Shown here: positions 1-8,629 of the stretch, in pieces
Layout of the letters: every line of letters begins with the position of its first letter
Position numbering within the stretch: the first letter of the stretch is position 1
Assembly (NCBI RefSeq): GCF_024806835.1
Contig: NZ_JANTYU010000007.1
Location: 186,001-250,000, forward strand
DNA from: Xanthomonas sp. 3793
GTDB taxonomy: Bacteria > Pseudomonadota > Gammaproteobacteria > Xanthomonadales > Xanthomonadaceae
DNA: 64,000 nt
Direction: 5' to 3'
Notes under the pieces: generated by a model
Told to the model about the DNA's origin: nothing
Seen by the model: only the letters and a program-made list of their open reading frames with translations
The model's database searches: none
Made by a program: the position numbers and the translations under genes

Positions 1-788
1 GTGATCATGGTGGGCATGGCCGATTCGAGGACGTTGGTCTGCAGCATCAGCCCGCGCAGGCCGAGCGCCCAGGACAGCGGCAACGCCAGGATCGGCATCA
101 CCGCCAGCTTGAAGACCAGGCCCACCGCCAGCGGCTTGAGCTCGTCGGCCGGCAGGCGCAACTGCAGCGAAAACCCCACTGCCAGCATGACCAGCGGCAA
201 CATCGCATCGGCCAGGCTCTTCAGGCCCGAGCCGATCCAGGCCGGCGGCTGCTCCGGCATCAGCGTCAGCGCGAACAGCAGCGCCCACAGCGGCGGGAAC
301 CTGAGCACCCGGGCCAGGATCATGGCTGCGGTGGGGGGCGTATCGCCGCTGTAGCGGGCCAGCACGTACAGCCCGAAAGTGGACAGCAGTACGAAGGTGC
401 CGAACTGATCGTAGACCACCGCGTACGGCAGGGCGTGGTCGCCTAACAGCGCCCGCACCATCGGAAAGCCGATGAAGCTGGAGTTGGTGAACACCACGCA
501 CATCAGCAGCGCGGCGTACTCGGCACGGCCAAAGCGCAGCAGGCGACTGCAGCCCCACAGCAGTGGCACGATGATGGCGGTCAGCAGCCACGGCGTGGCG
601 ATCACCCCGCCCAGCGAGGCGTCCAGATGCAGGCGCGGCACGTAGGTCAGCACCGAGGCCGGCAGGCAGATGTACAACACGATGCGGTTGAGCACATCGG
701 CGCTGTTGTCGGGCAGCACCTTGAGCCGCGCGAACACCAGGCCAAGCCCCAGCATCGCCAGGATCAACGCAAATGCATCCACCGCCAT
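1..788 (-). CDS. AEC family transporter (auxin efflux carrier type), 3' end cut by window edge
   Basis: The minus-strand frame beginning with ATG at 786-788 reads MAVDAFALILAMLGLGLVFA and stays open to the left edge (about 262 codons). It is almost wholly hydrophobic, with about eight membrane segments. A central VVFTNSSFIGFPMV stretch and the LPLVMLAVGFSLQL stretch are both typical of the AEC/auxin efflux carrier superfamily (PF03547). These are inner-membrane secondary carriers for small organic acids or amino acids. Substrate cannot be told from sequence. The last 30-50 residues of a normal 300-320 aa member are outside the window. No neighbouring gene suggests a substrate. Confidence 0.85.
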   Translation of the reverse strand, partial: MAVDAFALILAMLGLGLVFARLKVLPDNSADVLNRIVLYICLPASVLTYVPRLHLDASLGGVIATPWLLTAIIVPLLWGCSRLLRFGRAEYAALLMCVVFTNSSFIGFPMVRALLGDHALPYAVVYDQFGTFVLLSTFGLYVLARYSGDTPPTAAMILARVLRFPPLWALLFALTLMPEQPPAWIGSGLKSLADAMLPLVMLAVGFSLQLRLPADELKPLAVGLVFKLAVMPILALPLSWALGLRGLMLQTNVLESAMPTMI

Positions 789-980
789 GCAGGGTCAGGT
801 CCATTGGAAATAGAGGCACAGGATCGCATGACCCTGCGCGGGCGTCGGCAGAACGCTGACGTGGCGCGCGCCGTCGCCGCACCAGACAGTTGGCTGGTGG
901 TTCTGTCGAAGAACGAAGACACCGCGTCGCGCGGCTTGCCGTTACGGGTTGAAACCTCTGCGCACCGACCAACTTGACTG

Positions 981-1087
981 GTCCTTGCCCGCCCACCGTC
1001 GCGGGACCCTGTGGCGGCATGGATGCCGTCACGGAGCTTACATGGACGTACTTGCAGCGTGTCCCGCGAGCGTGGGCGGGCAAGGAC
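981..1087. repeat. Long intergenic inverted repeat (27-bp arms)
   Basis: The arm at 981-1007 (gtccttgcccgcccaccg...) is the near-perfect reverse complement of 1061-1087 (...cgtgggcgggcaaggac), with only two central mismatches. The 53-bp loop carries a smaller hairpin around 1012-1030. It lies in the gene-free gap 789-1352, between two minus-strand genes. A half copy of the outer arm and its flank (ggcgggcaggaaccctgcagcaaa) recurs at 5882-5905. Read as a dispersed Xanthomonas-type repeat that could act as a terminator or structured RNA. The rest of 789-1352 shows nothing I can assign. Confidence 0.7.
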
Positions 1088-1352
1088 CCTGCAGCAAACG
1101 TGCAGACCACGCTGTCATCCCACGCATCAGCTTCGCAACGTCAGGAAGTCGAGCTTCAACCGTGGCGACGCTCAGGCGCACGCACCTGAGCGGCCTTCCA
1201 CTCAGATAGCGGAGTCGACGTATGAGTCCCGTTCCTGGAAAGCGGCAGGGCGGCGCACCAGATCGATGGTGAGCCACAATGACACGATGCCGGCGCAACA
1301 TCCGCCCGGTGCACGCCCCGCTGCGCGACATTCCCGCAGCGGGGCCAAGCGC

Positions 1353-1988
1353 TTACGGGAACGCGGGCGGGTTGGCCTGCCAGGCCGCGAAGACCTCGGC
1401 CAGGGTGGCGCGCTCTGCCTCGCGCCAGTCCGGCAGCAGGCTGGCGTAGTTGGCGGTGCTGCCCCAGCGGTCGGGCCAGGTGCGCACGGCCGCCGCATAC
1501 CACTCCACCGCCTCCTGCTTGCGCCCGGCCCGCCACAACGCCAGTGCGGCGGTGGTTGGCAGCCATGCCGGCGTGGCCGGACGGCCGTTGGCCAGGTTGG
1601 CCCACTGCTGCAGCGCCTTGTCTGCGTGATCGGCACGTAGCAGGTCCCAGCCATAGTTCCAGGTGATGGCCCGGTACTGCTGGCTGCCATTGGACACCAG
1701 GGCCAACGCGCCCTGGTACAGCTCATCGCCCAGTTGCGTCCGTCCGCCGGCATAGGCCAGCGACGCCAGCTGGGCGCGGGGCTCGGCGGCGCGTGCGTCA
1801 CGCTGCACCATCGCGGCCAGGCGGTCGACCACGGCATCGCCCTGCCCCGGCACCGCAACCACCGTCTTGGTGGTGCTGCGGTCTTCGTCGAAATAGAACT
1901 CCTTGGGCTTGGGCAGGCTCTGTGCCTGCGCCAGCGACCACGCGCCTCCAAGCAGGGCCAAGGCGGCCCATGCGTATTTCCTTTTCAC
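1353..1988 (-). CDS. Secreted TPR-like protein of unknown function
   Basis: 211 residues from a GTG start at 1988. The GTG is preceded by an AGGGG ribosome site 7 bases upstream and is immediately followed by a signal peptide (KRKYAWAALALLGGAWSLAQA). The frame is open further upstream, but that part is not protein-like and has no better start. The mature part has repeated Ala/Trp-rich helical pairs (for example LYQGALALVSNGSQQYRAIT and LALWRAGRKQEAVEWYAAAV), which resemble tetratricopeptide helices. It is probably a periplasmic scaffold protein. Partner and role are unknown. It is divergent from the oxidoreductase gene at 2183. Confidence 0.7.
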   Translation of the reverse strand: MKRKYAWAALALLGGAWSLAQAQSLPKPKEFYFDEDRSTTKTVVAVPGQGDAVVDRLAAMVQRDARAAEPRAQLASLAYAGGRTQLGDELYQGALALVSNGSQQYRAITWNYGWDLLRADHADKALQQWANLANGRPATPAWLPTTAALALWRAGRKQEAVEWYAAAVRTWPDRWGSTANYASLLPDWREAERATLAEVFAAWQANPPAFP

Positions 1989-2182
1989 TGTGTTTTCCCC
2001 TGACAGCAAACGACCCCTTCCCGTCCCCATCCTACCCGCAGCGCGACGGCTGCGCATCCGCATGCGAACGGGCGCGTGAAGGCTGACTGTTACACTTTGC
2101 GCCGCCGTTTTGGAATCCGTCGGGCGCGTCATTGGTTTCAAATGATACGCACCGGGTCCCAGCCACCCTTTCCGGGCACGCC

Positions 2183-5100
2183 ATGACCAGTACCGCTGCA
2201 CTCTCTTCTCCCGACTCTGCCAACACGCCGGAGCTCGGCCGGGTGGATGCGGACTACACCCTGGACCACAAATACACGCGCACCGACGGGCGCATCTATC
2301 TGTCCGGCGTACAGGCCCTGGTGCGGCTGCCGTTGCTGCAACGCCTGCGCGACGACGCTGCCGGCCTGGACACCGCCGGCTTCATCAGCGGCTACCGCGG
2401 CAGCCCGCTGGGTGGTTTCGATCTGGAGCTGTGGCGCGCACGCAAGCACCTGGATGCGGCCCGGGTGACCTTCACCCCCGGACTCAACGAGGATCTGGCT
2501 GCCACCATGGTGTGGGGGACCCAGCAGACCAACCTGTTCCCCGGCGCCAAGGTCCAGGGCGTGTACGGCATGTGGTACGGCAAGGGCCCGGGCGTGGATC
2601 GCAGCGGCGATGTGTTCAAGCACGGCAACGCCGCCGGCACTTCGCCCTACGGCGGCGTGCTGGCGCTGGCCGCCGACGACCACGCCTGCCGCAGCTCCAC
2701 GCTGCCGCATGGTTCGGAAGAGGAATTCGTCAGCGCGATGATGCCCATCCTCAACCCGGCCGGGGTGCAGGACATCCTGGACATGGGCCTGCTGGGCTGG
2801 GCGATGAGCCGCTACACCGGGCGCTGGATCGGCTTCAAGACCATCGCCGAGACGGTGGAATCGTCGGCCTCGGTGCAGGTGGACCCGCTCGCGCGCAGCA
2901 TCGTGCTGCCGGAGGATTTCGCGCTGCCGCCGGGCGGCTTGAGCATCCGGTGGCCGGACCCGCCGGTGGATCAGGAAATGCGTCTGCACCGCTACGCAGT
3001 GGGGGCGGCGCAGGCATTTGCGCGGGCCAATCACATCGACCGGATCGTGCTGGATTCGCCGCGTGCGCGGCTGGGCATCGTCACCACCGGCAAGAGCTAT
3101 CTGGATGTATTGCAGGCGCTGGAGTACCTGGGCCTGGATGCGCAGGCCTGCGCGCAGATCGGCATCCGCGTGTACAAGGTCGGCATGACCTGGCCGCTGG
3201 AGCCGGTGGGCATCAGCGCGTTTGCGCAAGGGCTCGACGACATCGTGGTGGTGGAAGAAAAGAAGGCTTTCATCGAGCGCCAGATGAAGGAGCTGTTCTA
3301 CAACTGGCCGGCCAGCGCCGGTGCGCGGCCGAGCATCGTCGGCAAGTACGACGAGCATGGGCAATGGATCCTGCCCTCCACCGGCGAGCTGACGCCGGCC
3401 ACGATCGCCGCGGTGATCGGCAAGCGCATCCAGCGCTTTTTCACGACCGATTCGATCGAGCAGCGGCTGCGCTGGATGGACAGCAAGGAAGCGGAAATGG
3501 CCTTGCCGCGTGCGCAGTTTCCGCGCGTGCCGCATTACTGCTCCGGTTGCCCGCACAACACCTCCACGGTGGTGCCGGACGGCTCGCGCGCGCTGGGCGG
3601 CATCGGGTGCCATTACATGGTGACCTGGATGAACCGCTCCACCGACACCTTCACCCACATGGGCGGCGAAGGCGTGACCTGGTCGGGGCAGGCGCCGTTC
3701 ACCGACACCCCGCACGTGTTCCAGAACCTGGGCGATGGCACGTATTTCCACAGCGGCTCGTTGGCGATTCGTCAATCGGTCGCCACCGGCGTCAACATCA
3801 CCTACAAGATCCTCTACAACGATGCGGTGGCCATGACCGGCGGCCAGCCGGTGGACGGCACGCTCAGCGTGCCCGACATCGCCCATCAGCTGCGCGCCGA
3901 AGGCATCCACGAGATTGCGGTGGTCAGCGACGACATCGGCAAATGGACGCGGCGCCGCGATCTGTTTCCCGCCGATGTCGCATTTCATGATCGTGTTGAA
4001 CTGGAGGCGGTGCAGCAGCAGCTGCGCACGGTCAAGGGCGTATCGATCCTGATCTACGATCAGACCTGCGCCACCGAAAAACGCCGGCGTCGCAAGCGCG
4101 GCAAGCTGGTCGACCCGCCCAAGCGCGTCATGATCAATTCGCTGGTCTGCGAAGGCTGCGGCGATTGCGGCGAAAAAAGTTTTTGCGTGTCGGTGCTGCC
4201 GAAGGAAACCGAATTCGGGCGCAAGCGGCAGATCGATCAGTCCAATTGCAACAAGGATTATTCGTGCGTGTCGGGATTCTGCCCGAGCTTTGTCACCGTG
4301 CATGGCGGAGCGCCGCGCAAGGGCAAGAAGCGCGATGCCAGTGCGTTGCTGGATACCCTGCCCGAACCGCCACAACGCACCACGCTGGAGCAGCCCTGGA
4401 ACATCCTGATCACCGGCGTCGGCGGCACCGGCGTGGTGACCATCGGTGCGCTGCTGGGCATGGCCGGGCATCTGGAAGGCAAGGGCGCCACGGTGCTGGA
4501 CCAGACCGGCCTGGCGCAGAAAGGCGGCGCGGTGACCACGCATATCCGCATCGCACGCACGCCCGGCGACATCCACGCAGTACGCATTGCCGCCGGTGAA
4601 GCCGACCTGGTGGTGGGCTGCGACATGGTGGTGGTCAACGATTACTGGGCGCTGTCCAAGGTGCGCGATGGCCGCACCCAGGTGGTGCTCAATACCTACG
4701 AAGCGATGCCGGGCAGCTTCACCACGCAGCCGGATCTGCAGTTCCCCGCCGCCGAGATCATTGCAGGCGTGCGCACCGCGCTCGGCGGCAAGGACCCATT
4801 GTTGCTGGACGCCACGCAGCTGGCCACCGCACTGCTGGGCGATGCGATCGCCAGCAATCTGTTCGTGCTGGGCTATGCCTGGCAGCACGGGCTGGTGCCG
4901 TTGTCGCATGCGGCATTGATGCGTGCGATCGAGCTCAATGGCGCGGCGGTGGCGATGAACCAGCAGGCCTTCGCCTGGGGCCGCCTGGCGGCAGTGGATC
5001 TACCGGCGGTGCAACGCGCGGCCGGCCTGGGTACCGTGCACGCGCCTGCACACCTGCACGGCGACACCCCAGCCGCGCGCGGGCCCGGCAGCTGGGAAGA

Positions 5101-5875
5101 CCACGACCTCAGCGGACAGAACGCACCGCGTGCATTGGCGCAGACCGATGGCAGCACGCTGCATGGCGAGGTAGATGCACCGGAGCATCCGCTCGACGAT
5201 GAGCAGCTGGCGCAGTCGCTGGACGAAGCGATTACGCGCCGCATCGCATTTCTGACCGACTATCAGGACGCTGCCTACGCGCAGCGCTATTGCGCGCTGG
5301 TGGAACGGGTGCGTGCGCAGGAGGCCCAGCGCGCACCCGGCAGCAGTGCATTGACCGAAGCGGTAGCGCGCTACGCCTTCAAGCTGATGGCCTACAAGGA
5401 CGAATACGAAGTGGCGCGGCTATACACGCGTGGCGATTTCCAGCGCCGGCTGCAGCAGCAGTTCGAGGGCGACTACACCGTGCGCTTCCACCTCGCACCG
5501 CCGCTGCTGGCCAAGAAGGATGCGCACGGCAATCTGATCAAGCGCGAATACGGGACATGGATGTTCAGCGCCTTCAAGCTGCTGGCACGGCTGAAATTCC
5601 TGCGCGGCGGCAAGCTCGATGTGTTCGGTTACACCGCCGAGCGGCGTAGCGAGCGGCAGCTGATTGTCGATTACCTGACCACCGTGGACGGGCTGCTGGA
5701 GCGCCTGGATTCCGACAATGTGGGGCTCGCTGCGCAGATCGCCAGCATTCCCGAACACATCCGCGGCTATGGCCACGTCAAGGAGGCGCATCTGCATGAG
5801 GCCAAGGCGCGCGAGGCCGCGCTGCTCGCGCAGTGGCGCAATCCGAAGGCGTTGCATGTGGTGCAGGCGGCCTGA
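2183..5875 (+). CDS. Fused indolepyruvate ferredoxin oxidoreductase (IorA-IorB type)
   Basis: 1230 residues from ATG 2183, just after a divergent promoter gap; an in-frame upstream ATG at 2132 is less likely. Domains in order: N-terminal pyrimidine-binding region with FISGYRGSPLGGFDLE near residue 65, a TPP-binding half with GGIGCHYMV, an Fe-S insert rich in cysteine (CEGCGDCGEKSFC and SNCNKDYSCVSGFCPS, residues about 655-705), then the gamma/IorB half starting at NILITGVGGTGVVT, and a C-terminal DUF6537-like helical region. Such single-chain proteins oxidatively decarboxylate aryl- or branched 2-oxo acids from amino-acid transamination, passing electrons to a carrier, in the cytoplasm. Archaeal enzymes split these parts over two genes. 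Substrate preference is inferred from the family. Confidence 0.93.
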   Translation: MTSTAALSSPDSANTPELGRVDADYTLDHKYTRTDGRIYLSGVQALVRLPLLQRLRDDAAGLDTAGFISGYRGSPLGGFDLELWRARKHLDAARVTFTPGLNEDLAATMVWGTQQTNLFPGAKVQGVYGMWYGKGPGVDRSGDVFKHGNAAGTSPYGGVLALAADDHACRSSTLPHGSEEEFVSAMMPILNPAGVQDILDMGLLGWAMSRYTGRWIGFKTIAETVESSASVQVDPLARSIVLPEDFALPPGGLSIRWPDPPVDQEMRLHRYAVGAAQAFARANHIDRIVLDSPRARLGIVTTGKSYLDVLQALEYLGLDAQACAQIGIRVYKVGMTWPLEPVGISAFAQGLDDIVVVEEKKAFIERQMKELFYNWPASAGARPSIVGKYDEHGQWILPSTGELTPATIAAVIGKRIQRFFTTDSIEQRLRWMDSKEAEMALPRAQFPRVPHYCSGCPHNTSTVVPDGSRALGGIGCHYMVTWMNRSTDTFTHMGGEGVTWSGQAPFTDTPHVFQNLGDGTYFHSGSLAIRQSVATGVNITYKILYNDAVAMTGGQPVDGTLSVPDIAHQLRAEGIHEIAVVSDDIGKWTRRRDLFPADVAFHDRVELEAVQQQLRTVKGVSILIYDQTCATEKRRRRKRGKLVDPPKRVMINSLVCEGCGDCGEKSFCVSVLPKETEFGRKRQIDQSNCNKDYSCVSGFCPSFVTVHGGAPRKGKKRDASALLDTLPEPPQRTTLEQPWNILITGVGGTGVVTIGALLGMAGHLEGKGATVLDQTGLAQKGGAVTTHIRIARTPGDIHAVRIAAGEADLVVGCDMVVVNDYWALSKVRDGRTQVVLNTYEAMPGSFTTQPDLQFPAAEIIAGVRTALGGKDPLLLDATQLATALLGDAIASNLFVLGYAWQHGLVPLSHAALMRAIELNGAAVAMNQQAFAWGRLAAVDLPAVQRAAGLGTVHAPAHLHGDTPAARGPGSWEDHDLSGQNAPRALAQTDGSTLHGEVDAPEHPLDDEQLAQSLDEAITRRIAFLTDYQDAAYAQRYCALVERVRAQEAQRAPGSSALTEAVARYAFKLMAYKDEYEVARLYTRGDFQRRLQQQFEGDYTVRFHLAPPLLAKKDAHGNLIKREYGTWMFSAFKLLARLKFLRGGKLDVFGYTAERRSERQLIVDYLTTVDGLLERLDSDNVGLAAQIASIPEHIRGYGHVKEAHLHEAKAREAALLAQWRNPKALHVVQAA

Positions 5876-6006
5876 AGTGGTGGGCGGGCAGGAACCCTGC
5901 AGCAAAGCCGCAAATCAGCTGCTCTGCGACAAGGACCGGCATCGAGCGCTCCGCCACAGCCCAGCGTGAGATCGACCTGTCGGCCGCTGGTCGCGCACGC
6001 CAGTCC
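5876..6006. repeat. Intergenic half-copy of the 981-1087 repeat
   Basis: The stretch ggcgggcaggaaccctgcagc at 5882 matches the right arm and flank of the inverted repeat at 1074-1100 with an indel. It sits right after the oxidoreductase stop, between convergent genes. Only one arm is recognisable, so it is a degenerate member. Confidence 0.5.
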
Positions 6007-6276
6007 TCAGTCGAACTGTGGCCCGCGCATCAGGCGAATCGGTCCGCGAACATCCGGCAGCTGCACTGTCCTGCCTTGCTGGGTGACACGGACGACGCCG
6101 GCGCGTGCGGCTGCCGCGGCCACCTCGCGCACCTGCGGCATCAGATTGCGCCACACGGCAGCGTCGTCGCTCAACGCGCGCGCCACCTCCGAGGGGCAGA
6201 GTGATTGCTCAGGCTGCCGTTGTGCGAGCAAGTGCCGCATCAGCGCGGCGATCTGCGCATCACTGGGCGGTTGCAC
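6007..6276 (-). CDS. DUF3253 domain protein
   Basis: 89 residues, MQPPSDAQIAALMRHLLAQR at the start. The motif CPSEVARALSDDAAVWRNLM, followed by VREVAAAAARAG...VTQQGRTV and the terminal RGPIRL, is the signature of DUF3253, a small winged-helix-like family of 80-100 residues whose function is not known. Full family length. It ends convergently with the oxidoreductase gene and lies 15 bp downstream of egtD in the same orientation, so it may be transcribed with the ergothioneine genes, though the family occurs in many contexts. Confidence 0.8.
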   Translation of the reverse strand: MQPPSDAQIAALMRHLLAQRQPEQSLCPSEVARALSDDAAVWRNLMPQVREVAAAAARAGVVRVTQQGRTVQLPDVRGPIRLMRGPQFD

Positions 6277-6291
6277 GCCTGCCCCGCGTGC

Positions 6292-7257
6292 TCACAGTGG
6301 GCGCAGCAGGCGCAGGCCGAACCAATCCTTGGTGTCGTTCCAACCGTGCGTGACCTTGAGCCCGGCGGCCGCGGCCAGTTCGGCAAAGCGCGCGTCGGTG
6401 TACTTGTAGCTGTACTCGACCTGCATGGCTTCGCCATCGGCAAAGGCGAAGTCCTTTCCGCCCACGTGCACGCGCTGGTCGCGTTGACTGATCAAGAAGG
6501 TTTCGATGCGCCCGCGCTCGCGCGCATACACCGCATGGTGACGGAAGCCGTCCAGATCGAAGTCGCTGCCGATCTCGCGGTTGAGTCGCGCCAACAGGTT
6601 CAAGGTGAACTCGGCCGTGACACCGGCCGCATCGTTGTAGGCGGCTTCGACCAGGCCGGCGTCCTTGTCCAGATCGATACCGATCAGCGCGCAGCCATCG
6701 CTTCCCATGGTCTGGCGCATCGCGTCCATCAGGGCAATGGCAGCGGTGTCGGTGAAGTTACCCAGCGTCGAGCCGGGGAAAAACACCACATGGCGGCGCG
6801 AGGGTCGCTGCGCAGCGGGAAGGCGCAACGGCTTGGTGAAGTCGGTGCAGACCGGCAGCATCTGGATCTGCGGGAATTGCTGGGCCAGCCGCGCGGTGCT
6901 TTCCAGCAGTGCGGTGCGCGAAATTTCCAGCGGCGTGTACGCCACCACATCGCGTAGCCCCTGCAACAGCAGCTCTGTCTTGCGGCCGCTGCCGCTACCG
7001 TATTCGACCACGTGCACTCCGGCACTGATCGCTTGTGCGATCGCCGGCATGCTGGCTTCCAGCAGTCCCAGTTCGGTGCCGGTGAGGTAGTACTCCGGCT
7101 GGCGGGTGATGGCTTCGAACAGCTGCGAGCCGCGCGCGTCGTAGAAATATTTCGACGGCAGTGTCTTCGGGGTCTGCGACAAGCCGGCCAGTGCGTCGGC
7201 GGTGATGTCGTCTGGTTGCGGGCGCAGGTCCGTCAGCGCGGCGTGCGCGCGTTGCAT
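6292..7257 (-). CDS. egtD: L-histidine N(alpha)-methyltransferase (EgtD)
   Basis: 321 residues from ATG 7257, the usual EgtD length. A TTG at 7278 overlapping the egtB stop is an alternative start adding seven residues. Motifs: TLPSKYFYDARGSQLFEAIT near residue 33, SAM-binding VVEYGSGSGRKTELLLQGL near residue 90, FFPGSTLGNFT and LIGIDLDKD. EgtD trimethylates histidine to hercynine with S-adenosylmethionine, the first committed step of ergothioneine synthesis, in the cytoplasm. The next enzyme, EgtB, is encoded immediately upstream with a gap of about 17 bp, so the two are almost certainly one transcript. Confidence 0.95.
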   Translation of the reverse strand: MQRAHAALTDLRPQPDDITADALAGLSQTPKTLPSKYFYDARGSQLFEAITRQPEYYLTGTELGLLEASMPAIAQAISAGVHVVEYGSGSGRKTELLLQGLRDVVAYTPLEISRTALLESTARLAQQFPQIQMLPVCTDFTKPLRLPAAQRPSRRHVVFFPGSTLGNFTDTAAIALMDAMRQTMGSDGCALIGIDLDKDAGLVEAAYNDAAGVTAEFTLNLLARLNREIGSDFDLDGFRHHAVYARERGRIETFLISQRDQRVHVGGKDFAFADGEAMQVEYSYKYTDARFAELAAAAGLKVTHGWNDTKDWFGLRLLRPL

Positions 7258-7274
7258 GGCATGGGCGGCGGCGT

Positions 7275-8564
7275 TCAAGGCAGGTCCTTGGCAAGGCGCA
7301 CGCCGGCAAACTGCCAACGCGCATCGGAGGGGAAAAAGTTGCGGTAACTGGCGCGCATATGACTGGCCGGCGTGGCGCAGCTGCCGCCGCGCAGTACCCA
7401 TTGCGCATTCATGAATTTGCCGTTGTATTCGCCCAGCGAGCCGGGCCAGGGCGCAAAACCGGGATACGGCAGATAGGCGCTGCCGGTCCATTCCCAGACA
7501 TCGCCGAACAGCTGCTGCATGCCGGTGTCCATTGCCTGGGCAGCGCGCGGATGCAGTGCGTCGGTATCGACGAAATTGCCTTGCACCGACACACCGACAG
7601 CAGCCTGTTCCCACTCGGCTTCGGTGGGCAGTCGCGCACCGGCCCAGCGGGCGAAGGCATCGGCCTCGAACAGGCTCAGGTGACAGACCGGCGCATGCGC
7701 ATCGCGCGCGCGCCAGCCATCCAGGGTGAATTCGCGTCCATCTGTGTCCCAGTACAACGGATGTTGCCAGCCCTGCGCCTGCACCATCGCCCAGCCATCG
7801 CTGAGCCAGGCACCGGCGCTGCGGTAACCGCCAGCGTCGATGAACTGCTGAAACTCGGCATTGGTCACGACGCGATTGGCCAAGGCGTGGGCACCGATCA
7901 GCACGCGGTGACGCGGCGACTCGTTGTCGTAGGCGAAGGTGTCGGCCTGCGGCCATGCCGCTGCGCCGATCTCCACGATCTGTTCGTCGCGCGCCTGCCA
8001 GCGCAACGTGCTGGCGACTGCAGCAGGCGGTGCCGGCGCATCGCGATAGGCCGGCTGCAGCGGATTGCTCCACAGCGCGTGCTTGATGTCGGTCAGCAGC
8101 AACTCCTGGTGCTGCTGCTCGTGCTGGATGCCCAGTTGCACGATGGTGCAGGCCTGCGCATCGAGCACGCCATCTTGCAGGCGCTGGTGCATGTGAGTGT
8201 CCACAGCCGCGCGATAGTCGCGCACCTGTTGCAGCGATGGACGCGACAACACCCCGCGACGTGCTCGCGCATGCATCGGGCCGACGCTCTGGTAGTAGCT
8301 GTTGAACAGAAAGTCCCACGCCGGATCGAAGACGCAGTACGCAGGGTCGGCCTGCAGCACGAAGCGTTCGAAAAACCAGGTGGTATGCGCCAGATGCCAT
8401 TTGCTGGGGCTGGCGTCGGGCATGCTCTGCACCATCGCATCTTCAGCGCTCAGGGGTGCGGCGAGGCGATCGCTCAGCGCGCGGGTCTGCGCGTAGCGAT
8501 CCAGCAGCGTCAGCTGCTGTTGCTGGTGGTGGCCCAGCAGAGGTGAGAGTGCAGACATCGCCAT
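7275..8564 (-). CDS. egtB: Hercynine oxygenase / sulfoxide synthase (EgtB)
   Basis: 429 residues from the ATG at 8564 (MAMSALSPLL); a second ATG two codons on is equally possible. The N-terminal DinB-like domain carries the HX3HXE iron site HEQQHQE after QLGI, and WHLAHTTWFFE near residue 53. The C-terminal half is a formylglycine-generating-enzyme-like domain (TNAEFQQFIDAGGY, RLPTEAEWEQAA, WEWTGSAYLPYPGF, VLRGGSCAT). EgtB joins hercynine to gamma-glutamylcysteine or cysteine with O2, making the sulfoxide. No egtA (glutamate-cysteine ligase) or egtC is nearby, so the sulfur donor cannot be settled here. It is divergent from the EgtE-like gene with 65 bp between starts. Confidence 0.94.
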   Translation of the reverse strand: MAMSALSPLLGHHQQQQLTLLDRYAQTRALSDRLAAPLSAEDAMVQSMPDASPSKWHLAHTTWFFERFVLQADPAYCVFDPAWDFLFNSYYQSVGPMHARARRGVLSRPSLQQVRDYRAAVDTHMHQRLQDGVLDAQACTIVQLGIQHEQQHQELLLTDIKHALWSNPLQPAYRDAPAPPAAVASTLRWQARDEQIVEIGAAAWPQADTFAYDNESPRHRVLIGAHALANRVVTNAEFQQFIDAGGYRSAGAWLSDGWAMVQAQGWQHPLYWDTDGREFTLDGWRARDAHAPVCHLSLFEADAFARWAGARLPTEAEWEQAAVGVSVQGNFVDTDALHPRAAQAMDTGMQQLFGDVWEWTGSAYLPYPGFAPWPGSLGEYNGKFMNAQWVLRGGSCATPASHMRASYRNFFPSDARWQFAGVRLAKDLP

Positions 8565-8629
8565 ATGCTTGAGGAGCGCCTGTGAACGCGCCGTGTCGGC
8601 GGCATGGCAGCCAGCGGTAAGCTGTTGGC

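Noticed and set aside
789..1352. Several overlapping frames in both directions
   Set aside because: They run through the inverted repeat and have no protein-like features.
2138..4909. 923-codon open frame on the minus strand opposite the oxidoreductase gene
   Set aside because: It mirrors the coding bias of the plus-strand gene, is His/Gly/Arg-rich, and has no recognisable domain. Typical antisense shadow in high-GC DNA.
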